Shown: positions 1-8,693, counted from the stretch's first letter. The stretch is DNA of 64,000 nt from Paenibacillus sp. MMS18-CY102 (GCF_009789195.1 NZ_WSTC01000014.1:62001-126000); one strand, 5' to 3'. Numbers and translations: made by a program. Notes: a model not told the origin generated them from the letters alone.

Positions 1-446
1 AGCTGGACCATGTGCTGGACGTGCCTGAGAAGCTGTGCGCGGTATTGAAGCTGAAGAGCGAACAGGGCATCGCACTCAAAGCGGCGTATGACGCGGGCGA
101 CCGTGAGGCGCTTCGCCATGCTGCTCTGGTTGAGCTGCCTGCGATTGCCGAGGCGGTCCGCGCGCTTCGGGCAGCGCATCGCACGGTATGGCTGCGCACC
201 TTCAAGCCATTCGGCTGGGAAGTAATTGATATTCGTTACGGCGGCGTACTGAGCCGGCTGGATACAGCAGCTTATCGCTTGCTGGAATATGCCGATGGCC
301 GGCTTGGCCGGATCGAAGAGCTAGAGCAGGAGCGATTAGTGTACAGTTCGGCTAACCGGTTCAATAACCGCGGCTTGGGCTGGTGCAGCTACTATTACCG
401 GATGGCTTCGCCGAATGTGTTTTACCATGTGGTGAACCCGTTCTAA
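1..446 (+). CDS. C-terminal part of a GH20 beta-N-acetylhexosaminidase (5' end outside window)
   Basis: The reading frame is open from base 3, so the gene begins outside the window and only about 147 codons are visible. The visible part is helical. It contains LWLRTFKPFGWEVIDIRYGG-type sequence (KPFGWEVIDIRYGG), a segment typical of the C-terminal part of GH20 subfamily C hexosaminidases, and ends in YYRMASPNVFYHVVNPF. These enzymes release terminal N-acetylhexosamine from glycans. The catalytic Asp-Glu pair would lie upstream and cannot be checked. The apparent GTG at position 12 is an internal codon. A terminator follows at 506. Family assignment rests on C-terminal similarity recalled from related proteins. 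Confidence 0.72.
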   Translation, partial: LDHVLDVPEKLCAVLKLKSEQGIALKAAYDAGDREALRHAALVELPAIAEAVRALRAAHRTVWLRTFKPFGWEVIDIRYGGVLSRLDTAAYRLLEYADGRLGRIEELEQERLVYSSANRFNNRGLGWCSYYYRMASPNVFYHVVNPF

Positions 447-505
447 TGTCCTGCCCGCTGGCAGTGGCAGGCGCAGATGCATATACGAAGATGAACAAGA
501 GGAGT

Positions 506-548
506 GAGGGGTGTCCCAACAGCCACGAAGGCTGGGGGACACCTCTTT
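506..548 (+). terminator. Rho-independent terminator of the GH20 gene
   Basis: A long stem pairs GAGGGGTGTCCCAACAGCC with GGCTGGGGGACACCTC around a 5-nt loop. A short T-rich tail follows (CTTTGT). Confidence 0.8.
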
Positions 549-671
549 GTGCATTGTAGGGGTCGGAGTTGCGGGTGGAATGGGGTTGCGTTTGCGTGCG
601 GACTGTGGTGTATTTATGTGCCCCGAAGTATGCCCCGGGTGAGGTCGCATTGATGCGCGCGGAAGCCTGCT

Positions 672-867
672 CATTGCAGATCGTGCAATGGGAACAGCTC
701 GAATACGGCATCGAGGGGATGTCATTGCAGATCGTGCAACGGGAAACGCGGCTTTTGTATGTTTGGGGCACATTGTGGCTCTGCTCTGCCGAATCTCATT
801 GCATGAACTGCAATGGGAACCTTCGGGGCGGACTAGTCCTGCCTTTATCGTTGCACAAAATGCAAGC
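672..867. repeat. Four-palindrome element, copy 1
   Basis: Four 19-bp palindromes with core TTGCA-N5-TGCAA start at 672, 723, 797 and 849. They are CATTGCAGATCGTGCAATG, CATTGCAGATCGTGCAACG, CATTGCATGAACTGCAATG and CGTTGCACAAAATGCAAGC. Start-to-start distances are 51, 74 and 52. The interposed segments (32, 55, 33 nt) are unrelated to those of the copies at 9233 and 20256. In this copy the first three palindromes are each followed by GGAA. The element fills most of the 447-1054 gene gap; no credible ORF is present there. The third linker holds a perfect GGACTAGTCC palindrome. Confidence 0.85.
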
Positions 868-1012
868 AACGGTATAGCAATCAGCCCAAATGAAGCAGCT
901 GATCCCACCGTGGACCGCATCATGTGGCGCATTTACATAAGTTGAAACTCCCCCTATTGCTTTCGACCGCAATTCCCGACATGAAAGCATGTTCTTTCAC
1001 AGCAAAAGCTGT

Positions 1013-1055
1013 CCTAAAAGCCTGCTAACAATGGCTTTTGGGGCATTTTTTTTGT
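1013..1055 (+). terminator. Terminator hairpin between the repeat element and the TetR gene
   Basis: CCTAAAAGCC pairs with GGCTTTTGGGG around a 10-nt loop and is followed on the + strand by CATTTTTTTTG. The T-run is on the + strand, so it would stop transcription arriving from the left. It may also serve the convergent TetR gene weakly. Confidence 0.65.
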
Positions 1056-1765
1056 TATTGGCGGGAAGCTTCGAAGCCGTCGAACAATACGTTCAGGCCA
1101 AAGGCGAATTCGGCATCTAAATCGGGAGCTGTCGTTATGGCTGCCAATCGGATAACATGCGGATATTGGTCCTGCGGAAGGGATTGAAACCGGTCGGCAT
1201 AGGTTGCACTCATTGCCTCCATTGTTTCGCCTTTGTCCGAGGCGCGGCTTTGCAGCCGGCGCTCTTCGTCAGCAAACCCCATGATGAAGTTTTTGATCAT
1301 GGCCGCTAGCCATGGGACATGGGCATCGAGAAATCCCGCTTGTGATAGCACACGGTATAAGTATTCGATATGAGCAAGCCGAGAAGGGCTTCCTGCAATG
1401 GTAGCGCCCATAATCGTGACGGCGTCCCGGTATTGGTTCAGCGTGTGGCGGAAGTTGCTTGCCCACTGTGCCAGCTGCTCACGCCAAGCTAAGCTTGCAT
1501 CTGGGAACGGGATTTGTTTGCTGATTTGTTCCGCTAGCCCGTGGAGCAGCTGCTCTTTATCTTTGACATGATAATAAAGGGCGGCTGCCTTCACGCCAAG
1601 TGCATCCGCAATTCGCCGCATGCTAATGTTCGCAAGGCTCTCCGATTGAAGCAGCTCTAATGCGATGTTTATAATTCGGTCACGATCAAGAGGCGTATGA
1701 AGCGGCTCCTGTTGCCCGGCGAGCGGTATAGATTCGGAAGTGGGATAAATGCGTCTTCGGGCCAT
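1055..1765 (-). CDS. TetR/AcrR-family transcriptional repressor
   Basis: This is a 236-residue TetR-type repressor. The N-terminal helix-turn-helix includes NISMRRIADALGVKAAALYYHVKDKEQLL, in which the ALYYHVKDKE recognition region is typical of the tetracycline-repressor branch. The C-terminal half is an all-helical ligand and dimer domain of the TetR_C type. The start at 1765 (MARRRIYP) is chosen because GGAGG lies 8 nt upstream; the in-frame ATG at 1783 would place that site inside the gene. The gene diverges from 1877 across an AT-rich region with a TATAAT-like box (1797-1802, minus strand). By position it probably represses itself and the divergent gene, perhaps with the MFS exporter at 2726. 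The ligand is unknown. Confidence 0.85.
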   Translation of the reverse strand: MARRRIYPTSESIPLAGQQEPLHTPLDRDRIINIALELLQSESLANISMRRIADALGVKAAALYYHVKDKEQLLHGLAEQISKQIPFPDASLAWREQLAQWASNFRHTLNQYRDAVTIMGATIAGSPSRLAHIEYLYRVLSQAGFLDAHVPWLAAMIKNFIMGFADEERRLQSRASDKGETMEAMSATYADRFQSLPQDQYPHVIRLAAITTAPDLDAEFAFGLNVLFDGFEASRQ

Positions 1766-1828
1766 TCGTGAGCCTCCACTCATTTGGTTATTGACAATTA
1801 TAGCATAAGGGATTAATCTAACGTCATT

Positions 1829-1840
1829 AAATTATAATTT
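1829..1840. promoter_or_regulatory. AT-rich palindrome in the TetR divergent promoter region
   Basis: AAATTATAATTT is a perfect 12-bp palindrome between the divergent starts at 1765 and 1877 and overlaps a TATAAT-like hexamer (1833-1838). It is a candidate operator for the adjacent TetR protein, but AT-rich palindromes arise easily by chance. Confidence 0.35.
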
Positions 1841-1876
1841 ATTATTGTTAAATTAAATGATGGCGGAGGGATTCAA

Positions 1877-2575
1877 ATGAGCAAGGATACAAACCAGAGG
1901 CCGATGAATGCGATTGTTCGCGTTGCGCAGCAGGCGTTGCCTGCCGCATGGAGACAGGCTTACGAGGGCCAAGAAGCGGAATGGGAGGATATGTTCAACC
2001 AATGGGGGGACCGTGCATATGGCGTGTGGATTCAACGTTTTATGCCGCCGATTGTGGCACAGCTGGCACAACAAGGCTGGGTAATAAAAGGCGGGTTTAA
2101 CCGAAACGATTCGATTGAGAACTGGGGGCCGCCTGAGGAACGGGAACGGTGCGCTTGGTACGTTGTCACTTCGGAAAGCGGAGAGCTGCTAGGTACGTTA
2201 ATTCTCCAAATCTATCATTCGCATCGTGCATTCCGCCTCCCGCGTGCGCCTCGGTTTGTCTCGGTCGACGCTACAGAACGGGATGGCATCTTAACTGCAT
2301 TGTCTAACGCGGCGACGCGAGATCGCTGGGATATGCCCGAGGAACGGTTGGCAGGCCCTGCGCTTGCCGGGCAGGCGAAGGAAGTTGTTCGCTGGGAGTA
2401 TGCGACCGACGTCGCGATAAGCGATTGTTTGCAGCCAGGAGGGGATGGGCAAGTATCGAGCTGGACGCTTGATGCGGCGCTAGCCCACTGGGGGCGGTAT
2501 GGTTGGGAGCTTGTATCCGTGCTGCCATCAGGAACGCAGACCGTCGCTTTTTTCAAACGTCCCGTTGCGGTGTGA
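1877..2575 (+). CDS. Conserved protein of unknown function (DUF6022-like) with DUF4177-like C-terminus
   Basis: This 232-residue soluble protein has no signal peptide and is preceded by GGCGGAGGG 6 nt before ATG. The middle has aromatic and charged patches (WGPPEERERCAWYVV). The C-terminus reads GWELVSVLPSGTQTVAFFKRP, which resembles the small DUF4177 fold in which a GWELVSV strand is followed by a short loop and FFKRP. I recall similar Bacillales proteins as DUF6022, but that name is uncertain. It diverges from a TetR repressor and precedes an efflux pump by about 150 bp, so it may belong to an inducible drug-response unit. No biochemical role is proposed. Confidence 0.6.
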   Translation: MSKDTNQRPMNAIVRVAQQALPAAWRQAYEGQEAEWEDMFNQWGDRAYGVWIQRFMPPIVAQLAQQGWVIKGGFNRNDSIENWGPPEERERCAWYVVTSESGELLGTLILQIYHSHRAFRLPRAPRFVSVDATERDGILTALSNAATRDRWDMPEERLAGPALAGQAKEVVRWEYATDVAISDCLQPGGDGQVSSWTLDAALAHWGRYGWELVSVLPSGTQTVAFFKRPVAV

Positions 2576-2665
2576 GCAACAATTAGCGGATGCTTCCCAT
2601 CGCAGTTGTGATGATAGCGTTATCTTATTTCTGGTATATTGATAAATTTATCCCAATGCGATAAA

Positions 2666-2682
2666 CTCACATCGATAGTGAG
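2666..2682. promoter_or_regulatory. Palindrome upstream of the MFS exporter
   Basis: CTCAC-ATCGATA-GTGAG is an inverted repeat 44 nt before the start codon at 2726, in the only gap where an operator for the exporter could lie. It is a candidate site for the TetR protein at 1055, but it does not resemble the palindrome at 1829, so the link is weak. Confidence 0.35.
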
Positions 2683-2725
2683 AAAGAATGAGACCCGAAC
2701 ATGCGGGATCGCAGAAGGAGGCAGT

Positions 2726-4195
2726 ATGGCAGCACAAGCTTCAGAGCAATCGCTCGTCTTGTCGACGCGCCAATTAATTGGGCCGTTGATCGCTATTATC
2801 GTCGGAATGTTCATGGTTATTTTGGATACGACTGCCGTGAATGTCGCGCTTCCTGTTTTCGTGGATGACTTCCATCGTTCGCTGACTGTCGTACAGTGGA
2901 CCATTACGGGCTATGCGCTTGCGCAGGCCGCCGTTATCCCGCTCGCGGGCTGGATGTCCGATCAATTCGGAGCGAAGCGGATTTTTATTATTTCATTAGT
3001 GTTGTTTACGCTAGGCTCGGTTTTGTGCGCAGTGGCGACAACGGCTGAGCAGCTCATTTTGTTCCGTGTGCTGCAGGGGTTAGGCGGCGGCATGGTCATG
3101 CCAATTGCATTTGCAATGACGTTCCGCATGAGCCCCCCGGAGAAAGCCGGAAGCATCATGGGCATGATGGGCATCCCCATTCTTCTCGCGCCAGCGCTGG
3201 GACCGATGCTCGCAGGTTATTTGGTCGACTATGTGAGTTGGCATTGGATTTTCTACATTAATGTGCCGGTGGGCATTATTGGGCTTGTGCTTTGCGTATG
3301 GCAACTGCCTAATTTGCCGAAGAGTGCTTCGACTGGATTGGACAAATGGGGCATTGTGCTTGGGCCGCTTGCTTTTGCCGGATTGTCTTATGGCATAAGC
3401 GAGGGAGGAGCGGGCTGGACAACGGATAAAACGATTATCGGCCTTGCGGTTGGCGCTGTTGCACTGGGCGCTTTCATAGCGGTTGAGCTGACGCGCAAAG
3501 GGCAGCCGCTGCTGGAGCTGCGCGTATTCCGTTCCATGCTGTTTACGCGTGGCATTATTATTCAATGGGTATTGCAGTTTGCGATGTTCGGCATTATTTT
3601 CTTAATCCCGTATTTCATGCAGCGTATTATGGGGATGAGCGCGTTCCATGCCGGGATGTGGTCATTGCCGCAGGCGCTTGCCGCTGCTCTATTTATGCCG
3701 TTCGGCGGACGCTTGTATGACCGGATTGGCGCACGTCCGCTCGTCATTGCAGGGATGGTTCTCGTCGCAACGGGCGCGTATCTGATTTCGCGCATTACGC
3801 CGGACCAGAGCGCGTGGGCGTTCTTCATTCCGCGAGCGCTGCTTGGCATGGGCATGGGGCTGTCGTTCCTGCCGCTGAATACGTTCCTTATCCAATCGGC
3901 GCCAGCGAATCTGGTTAGCCGCGTCACTTCGTTGACGAGCGCGACCCAGCAGGTCGTTACCTCCTTTGCGGTAGCCGGTTTGACGACGATCGTCGTCAGC
4001 CGGACGAACCATCATGTGGCGGAAGGGCTCAAACCGATGCCAGATGCGATTGCAAAAGCCTTTCATGACACGTATCTTATGCTTGCTGCGCTTGCTGTCG
4101 TCGCGCTGGTGCTAGGGCTGACGATCAGAAAGCCGAAGGGAAGCCCGACGAGTGCGGAGCAAGAATTTGCAGCCAAGGAATCGATGATGGGTTAA
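2726..4195 (+). CDS. DHA2-family (EmrB/QacA) 14-TM drug:H+ antiporter
   Basis: This 489-residue integral membrane transporter contains the DHA2 signature LDTTAVNVALPVF in TM1. Motif A appears as GWMSDQFGAKRIF, and there is an LFRVLQGLGGGMVMPIA segment in TM4 with the motif C-like PALGPMLAGYLVDYVSWHWIF. About fourteen hydrophobic segments are visible. ATG 2726 follows AAGGAGG by 5 nt; the open frame back to 2639 lacks a ribosome site. Such pumps export lipophilic cations, dyes or antibiotics in exchange for protons. The neighbouring TetR gene suggests ligand-inducible expression. The substrate cannot be predicted. Confidence 0.9.
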   Translation: MAAQASEQSLVLSTRQLIGPLIAIIVGMFMVILDTTAVNVALPVFVDDFHRSLTVVQWTITGYALAQAAVIPLAGWMSDQFGAKRIFIISLVLFTLGSVLCAVATTAEQLILFRVLQGLGGGMVMPIAFAMTFRMSPPEKAGSIMGMMGIPILLAPALGPMLAGYLVDYVSWHWIFYINVPVGIIGLVLCVWQLPNLPKSASTGLDKWGIVLGPLAFAGLSYGISEGGAGWTTDKTIIGLAVGAVALGAFIAVELTRKGQPLLELRVFRSMLFTRGIIIQWVLQFAMFGIIFLIPYFMQRIMGMSAFHAGMWSLPQALAAALFMPFGGRLYDRIGARPLVIAGMVLVATGAYLISRITPDQSAWAFFIPRALLGMGMGLSFLPLNTFLIQSAPANLVSRVTSLTSATQQVVTSFAVAGLTTIVVSRTNHHVAEGLKPMPDAIAKAFHDTYLMLAALAVVALVLGLTIRKPKGSPTSAEQEFAAKESMMG

Positions 4196-4211
4196 CTTGC
4201 GTTGTTTTTAT

Positions 4212-4258
4212 GAGCTGTCTTTCCGGTCTGAAATAGATCGGGAAGATAGCTCTATTTT
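4212..4258 (+). terminator. Terminator of the MFS exporter
   Basis: GAGCTGTCTTTCCGGTCT pairs imperfectly with AGATCGGGAAGATAGCTC around GAAAT and is followed by TATTTTG. Confidence 0.7.
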
Positions 4259-4371
4259 GTATGGTGGGGCTTAGTGGCGCTGCGTTATGTTTGATCGCCA
4301 ATATACGCCTCAGATTGCATTATGCTATAGTGAAAATGTTTAATAGAGGAAACAAACAAGGAGGCCATAGC

Positions 4372-5322
4372 ATGCTGCGCAAATTCGGCACAACGGATTT
4401 ACAGCTGTCCCCGCTGGGGCTAGGAACGTGGCAGTTCAGCGGTGGCCAAGGAATGATAGGAAAGTATTGGGCGCCCTTGCTGGAGGAACAGGTGCAGGAT
4501 ATTATACGAATTGCGCTAGAAGGCGGCGTGAACTGGTTTGATACGGCTGAAATATACGGTGGCGGGGAGTCGGAACGTGTGCTGGCTGCCGCATTGCGCA
4601 AGCTGGAGCCGCTTAGCCAAGCCGCCCATATTGCGACCAAGTGGTGGCCAATCATGCGGACTGCTGCGAGCATTCCGAAGACGATTGGGGAACGCCAGCG
4701 CGTGCTGGAAGGGCGGACGATTGACCTGTATCAGGTGCATCAGCCGTTTTCCTTCTCTTCTGTGTCTAGCGAAATGAAGCAAATGGCGAAACTGGCGGAG
4801 CAACGGCAGATTCGTTATATCGGCGTTAGCAATTTTTCCGCTAAGCAAATGCGTACTGCCGATCGTACGCTTCGCGAGCACGGGCTGCGCCTTGCATCCA
4901 ATCAGGTCAAATACAATTTGCTTGATCGGCAAATCGAGCATAACGGCGTGCTGGAAACGGCTAAGGAGCTTGGCGTCGCGATAATCGCTTATAGCCCGCT
5001 TAAGCAAGGGCTGCTAAGCGGGAAGTTTCATGCAGACCCGGCTCTGCTGAAAGGGCTGACGTCGTTCCGGCGGAACTACGGCGGGTTCAAGCCTTCGTCA
5101 CTTGAGCGTACGCGCCCTTTGATCGCGCGGCTGGAGCAGCTTGCAGAGCGATATCAAGCATCCCCGACGCAAATCGCGCTCAATTGGCTCATCCATGCCC
5201 ACGGTGATACGGTGTTCGCGATCCCGGGCGCATCCAAGCCGCATCATGCGCAGGAGCTTGTGAATGCGATGCGTTTCCGGCTAACGGAAGAGGAGATTGC
5301 AGAGCTGCAATCGCTAACTTAA
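4372..5322 (+). CDS. Aldo/keto reductase
   Basis: This 316-residue AKR-type TIM barrel is expected to reduce carbonyls with NADPH. The catalytic tetrad can be placed as Asp57 and Tyr62 (WFDTAEIYGGG), Lys90 (HIATKWW) and His123 (YQVHQP). Other visible family blocks are LGLGTWQFSG, YIGVSNFSAKQM, a substrate-barrel strand NQVKYNLLDR, and the NADP-binding IPGASKPHHAQE near the end. ATG 4372 has AAGGAGG 7 nt upstream; the frame extending to 4261 has no such site. It is a single-gene unit between two terminators. Substrate unknown. Confidence 0.9.
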   Translation: MLRKFGTTDLQLSPLGLGTWQFSGGQGMIGKYWAPLLEEQVQDIIRIALEGGVNWFDTAEIYGGGESERVLAAALRKLEPLSQAAHIATKWWPIMRTAASIPKTIGERQRVLEGRTIDLYQVHQPFSFSSVSSEMKQMAKLAEQRQIRYIGVSNFSAKQMRTADRTLREHGLRLASNQVKYNLLDRQIEHNGVLETAKELGVAIIAYSPLKQGLLSGKFHADPALLKGLTSFRRNYGGFKPSSLERTRPLIARLEQLAERYQASPTQIALNWLIHAHGDTVFAIPGASKPHHAQELVNAMRFRLTEEEIAELQSLT

Positions 5323-5337
5323 GTTTTTAACGAAAAG

Positions 5338-5396
5338 AAGACGGCGGTCCTATCCCGGTGTGCGATTTCACCCCGAGAAAGGCCGCCGTTTTGCTT
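5338..5396. terminator. Bidirectional terminator between convergent genes
   Basis: AGACGGCGGTCCT pairs with AGGCCGCCGTTTT across a long loop that itself contains a GGTGTGCGATTTCACC hairpin. It lies between the convergent reductase (+) and MDR (-) genes. Confidence 0.65.
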
Positions 5397-5397
5397 A

Positions 5398-6411
5398 TCA
5401 GAACGTAATGCAAATCTTCCCGAAATACGAACCATGAGCCAAATGCTGAAGCGCCTCCACGGCTTGCGGGAAAGGGAAGACCCGGTCGATGGCCGGATGC
5501 AAGCGGTGATGCTGCAGTGCGGCATTCATATGTTCGAACATCGTACGGCTTCCAACGTTAATGGCTTGCAGCCGCGCCTTGCGTAGGATGGCCGGGATAA
5601 GATTTAATCCTTCGACGCTAGATCCCGATAATAGGCCAACGATGCTGATTTGCCCGCCTACCTTCAAGGCTGATAAAGAGCGGTTTAGAGTAGCGCTCCC
5701 CCCAAGATCGACGATGTGATCCGCGCCACGGCCATCGGTGTAATCGAGAACAGCTTGGTCCCAGTTCACATTCTTCTTATAATTGATGCCAAAATCTGCT
5801 CCCAGCGCTTTTGCGCGTTCGAGCTTCCCATCGCTGCTGGAGGTGACGATCACTTTGGCGCCTTGAAGCTTGGCGAATTGGAGGGCGAACAAGGAGACGC
5901 CGCCTGTGCCTTGTACGACTACGGTGTCACCCGCCTTCACTTTGCCTTCCTCTACTATCGCATGCCATGCCGTTACGCCCGCGCAGGGAAGGGTGGCGGC
6001 TTCGGCATCGGACAGATAGCCGGGAACGCGAACAAGACCTTCTTCCGGCAGAACAGCATATTCCACAAGCAAGCCGTCGAGAGGGCTTCCTAGTGTCGTG
6101 ACCCAATTTTGTTGCGTCGCTTCGCCCGTTTTCCAACTTTGCGTGAAGATTCCGCTTACGCGTTCTCCCAATTGAAACTTCGTTGCGCCTTCGCCTAGCG
6201 CGATCACTTCCCCAACCCCGTCGGAAACAGGAATTAGCGGTGTGTTTAGATCGGGGTTGTAAAATCCGTCGATAACCCCAATGTCCCGGGAATTCAGCGA
6301 CACAGCTTTCATTCGGATGAGCACTTCGCCGCGTCCAGGGCTCGGAATCTCCCGATTGGTTTCTACGATATGGTCCAGGCCGAAGCCGCCTTGAAGGACA
6401 AAAGCTTTCAT
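5398..6411 (-). CDS. Zinc-free MDR oxidoreductase (quinone reductase-like)
   Basis: This 337-residue medium-chain dehydrogenase/reductase has a GroES-like N-terminal domain with SLNSRDIGVIDGFY, where zinc alcohol dehydrogenases carry a catalytic Cys, so it belongs to the zinc-lacking quinone-oxidoreductase side of the family. The Rossmann motif is VVVQGTGGVSLFALQFAK (GTGGVS at 168-173), followed by TSSSDGKLERAKALGAD. ATG 6411 has AAGGAGA 8 nt upstream, while the frame open to 6558 overlaps the divergent regulator. It diverges from an HxlR regulator at 6528, a common pairing for redox enzymes induced by reactive electrophiles or quinones. Substrate unproven. Confidence 0.88.
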   Translation of the reverse strand: MKAFVLQGGFGLDHIVETNREIPSPGRGEVLIRMKAVSLNSRDIGVIDGFYNPDLNTPLIPVSDGVGEVIALGEGATKFQLGERVSGIFTQSWKTGEATQQNWVTTLGSPLDGLLVEYAVLPEEGLVRVPGYLSDAEAATLPCAGVTAWHAIVEEGKVKAGDTVVVQGTGGVSLFALQFAKLQGAKVIVTSSSDGKLERAKALGADFGINYKKNVNWDQAVLDYTDGRGADHIVDLGGSATLNRSLSALKVGGQISIVGLLSGSSVEGLNLIPAILRKARLQAINVGSRTMFEHMNAALQHHRLHPAIDRVFPFPQAVEALQHLAHGSYFGKICITF

Positions 6412-6527
6412 TGTACATCTCTCCTTACGGTGGAATAGACTTATCATAGTTCTTGATCTACAATCGGGTAAGACGGCACTTTTAGGTCGGTTACGAACGA
6501 GAAGGTGCGCAAGGAGGGGGAGGGAAT

Positions 6528-6893
6528 ATGAGGGAACCGGATATTTCCTTGACGGCATGCAGCTATTCGCATGTGCTTGATATCATCTCGAACAAATGGA
6601 CGGCGCTGGTTATTTATGCTCTTGAGGATGGCACGATTCGATACGGGGAGATCAACCGGCGGATCGAAGGCATTTCGCAAAAAATGCTGACCCAGACCTT
6701 AAAACAACTGGAGCGGGACGGATTGGTAAGCCGAAAAGTAACGCCCTCCGTTCCGCCCGTTGTCGACTACACGCTGACACGGCTTGGGGAATCGCTGATT
6801 CCTTACATGAAGCAGTTAACCGAATGGGCAAGCGCCCACTTGGCCGAGGTTCAGCATGCGAGAGCGGCATATGACTCGGAAGCGTTGGTTTAA
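6528..6893 (+). CDS. HxlR-family winged-helix regulator
   Basis: This 121-residue protein matches HxlR regulators throughout: Cys11 near the N-terminus, IISNKWTALVIYALEDGTIRYGEINRR, GISQKMLTQTLKQLERDGLV, VTPSVPPVVDYTLTRLGESL and a C-terminal LTEWA helix. A single N-terminal Cys is the redox switch in characterised members such as HypR. GGAGGGGGAGGG precedes the ATG. Its position divergent from the MDR oxidoreductase suggests it controls that gene in response to oxidants or electrophiles (inference). Confidence 0.9.
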   Translation: MREPDISLTACSYSHVLDIISNKWTALVIYALEDGTIRYGEINRRIEGISQKMLTQTLKQLERDGLVSRKVTPSVPPVVDYTLTRLGESLIPYMKQLTEWASAHLAEVQHARAAYDSEALV

Positions 6894-6914
6894 AGTGGAC
6901 TTTTCGTCTCGCTG

Positions 6915-7090
6915 AATAAGGCAGATATATCTGCCTTATTCGCTCAGTGGCGCGTTAGCCGGCTGAATAGGGCAGGTTTTTCTGACCTATTCGTGCTCCG
7001 GTGCGTTAATTGGTTAAATATAGCAGGTTTTTCTGTCTCCTATCCGCACCTCGTGTGTTAGTTGATTGAATAGGGCGGATTTAGCTAGGT
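6915..7090. repeat. Tandem 51-bp palindromic repeat array, four units
   Basis: Units begin at 6915, 6966, 7017 and 7069, with spacings of 51, 51 and 52. Each opens with a 26-bp palindrome of type AATAGGGCAG...CTGCCCTATT; the first (6915-6940) is perfect over 26 bp and later ones degrade, the fourth being a half copy. Linkers of about 25 bp resemble each other (CGnGCTCCGGTGCGTTAGTTGGTTG type), so this is a head-to-tail tandem repeat. It fills the gene gap at 6894-7131. A two-unit relative lies at 42676. Confidence 0.8.
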
Positions 7091-7131
7091 CTTGAGGTAA
7101 AGAAAACGGTTGAGAGTTTCTTATAAGTCAG

Positions 7132-7160
7132 AAAGGGCCGACGCATCGCGTCGGCCCTTT
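7132..7160. terminator. Bidirectional terminator before the NucA-like gene
   Basis: A perfect 13-bp stem, AAAGGGCCGACGC with GCGTCGGCCCTTT around ATC, serves the minus-strand gene at 7215 and could also stop transcription from the left. Confidence 0.8.
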
Positions 7161-7214
7161 GTTCTGTAGCAAGTATCCAGTGTAATCATAATTAATCGAC
7201 TCGCAGCGCCACCG

Positions 7215-8168
7215 TTACTCGCAAGCGACGCCGTCGCCGTCCAGATCCAGCTTGCGGCTGTAGCCGGGATCGCCTTCGTATAATGGAGCGGCGCCAGCTT
7301 CGCGGACGGCGGTGCAGTTCCGGTAGCTGACTGCTGGTTGCTCGCTGGCTGCAGGCTTCGTTGGCGTAGTTTCGACGGCTGGTGTGGTGGCGGCAGGCTT
7401 GCCGGAAGCGTCCGATTGCGGCTTGCTGGCAGGCTTCTCCGCTGCCGGCGTTGTTGCGCTTTCGGCAGGTTGCGTGTCCGCTTGCTCGCCTGTCGCGCCA
7501 TTCTCATCGGCACCTGTATCCTTCGGCGGTTCCGCCGGCACTTTCGCACCGTTTTTCTCGTCCGCCAGGTTGCTCTTTACAGGCACGTTTACACTTTCAG
7601 CACCGCTATCTTTCTTGACGGTCAAGCTATCGTTTGACGTCGTGTTGGCGGTGTTGCCCTTGCCGCCTTCCAATACGATGAGGACCCGCGTTCCGTTAGA
7701 GAGACCGTCGAGTTGGTTGCCAATCCAAGAGCCCGCACCGCGGTTGTCGCTTGGCGTGACGTATCGGATGTCCGCACCTGCTCCGCCTTCCGCGCACATT
7801 GCCATTGGCCACTCGTCGCGGTCGTAGCCTTTTTTGGTCGGAATGCCTGCAAGTGAAGCTTCCCGATGGGACTCCGCGGCATCACGCTCAATTGTACAAA
7901 CCGCCGATTCGCCATTGGCGATCGCGTCATGAATGTGGTCGGCCGTTTCGGGATAACGGTCAACGGGAAATTCGAGCTTTACGTCATATTTCCCATCAAA
8001 GGCTGCGTTAGGCTCGGGCTGATCGGAGTTCGTTAGTGAGCCAATGATGAAGAGAAGGGCAATCATTGCCCAAATTATGCCGGCCAAGCGTGGAATCTTG
8101 CGCAATCGCCGCCATTGAATGGCGAGCATGATGTACGGGAAGAACAGCCAGCCGAGGATCGATATCAT
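7215..8168 (-). CDS. NucA/NucB-type nuclease domain protein with C-terminal excalibur domain
   Basis: This is about 317 residues. Two N-terminal hydrophobic helices (about 1-18 and 28-44) anchor it. A DNA-entry nuclease (NucA/NucB) domain follows at about 65-165 with [43 protein letters not shown] (112-125) and DNRGAGSW (141-148). After a long Ala/Pro/Thr/Glu-rich linker comes an excalibur domain, [11 protein letters not shown] and [10 protein letters not shown], a calcium-binding motif common on secreted nucleases. The active site probably faces outward. The ATG at 8168 is 12 nt from AAGGGG; an alternative TTG at 8180 touches that site, so the start is uncertain. Possible roles are DNA uptake, sporulation DNA release or competition. 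Confidence 0.85.
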   Translation of the reverse strand: MISILGWLFFPYIMLAIQWRRLRKIPRLAGIIWAMIALLFIIGSLTNSDQPEPNAAFDGKYDVKLEFPVDRYPETADHIHDAIANGESAVCTIERDAAESHREASLAGIPTKKGYDRDEWPMAMCAEGGAGADIRYVTPSDNRGAGSWIGNQLDGLSNGTRVLIVLEGGKGNTANTTSNDSLTVKKDSGAESVNVPVKSNLADEKNGAKVPAEPPKDTGADENGATGEQADTQPAESATTPAAEKPASKPQSDASGKPAATTPAVETTPTKPAASEQPAVSYRNCTAVREAGAAPLYEGDPGYSRKLDLDGDGVACE

Positions 8169-8281
8169 AAAATGCGCCAACCCCTTGTCCTAGCATGATG
8201 TGACTATCATTCTACTATAGGGGAGGGCGGATGCCGAGTCATATTTTGGAAAATAGGGCAGCGCTGCGCTACTCCGGCCGC

Positions 8282-8645
8282 CTACCGGGTTTCAAATAGG
8301 TCTACAGGCTCGCGCCTTTCGTTCTTTTTGTATTGGGTTGGCGTTTCTCCCATCGTTTTCGTGAACATGATCGTAAAATAGTTCGCATTCATGGAATGCG
8401 TTCGCGATATCTTTTAATTGCAGATGCTTCAAAAGGCTTCGGTCCAAATAATCCTTGATCGGGTTAGCCAGCGTATCGGGATCGCTCACGGTTGCCCCAT
8501 CAACTTGGACAATCCGCTGGATGACCGTAATGAGCGCTGATAGTAGATGCTCGCAGATGATCCGATGCCCTTCGCGCTGGGCGGTCGATTCTTCATGCAT
8601 CATCGAGAAGATGACGTCGATTTTGCTGGCGTACGTTTTCGTCGA
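8282..8645 (-). pseudogene. Remnant of an AraC-family regulator, frameshifted and N-terminally truncated
   Basis: One frame (8603 downwards, open to about 8645) reads KTYASKIDVIFSMMHEEST... and then IKDYLDRSLLKHLQLKDIANAFH, the start of an AraC DNA-binding domain. Just after this, near 8390, homology continues in another frame as MNANYFTIMFTKTMGETPTQ up to a stop at 8282. The two frames together make an AraC C-terminus with a small indel. The N-terminal domain is missing. It lies divergent to a decayed MFS gene at 8694, so a regulator and transporter pair seems to have died together. Confidence 0.75.
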
Positions 8646-8693
8646 TTAGCTTACCTTAACAGCTGAGAGCAACAGAAAGAGGAGATTTAAGTT

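Noticed and set aside
672-867. Possible CRISPR array
   Set aside because: Repeats are only 19 bp and vary, linkers are 32, 55 and 33 nt, there are only four units per locus, and no cas genes exist.
336-932. Minus-strand frames across the GH20 end and the palindrome element
   Set aside because: They cross a real gene end and a terminator, are Arg/Ser/His-rich and have no ribosome site.
8245-8282. AATAGGGCAG...TACTCCGG as another copy of the 51-bp repeat
   Set aside because: Only a half unit of about 10-16 bp matches; too short to claim.
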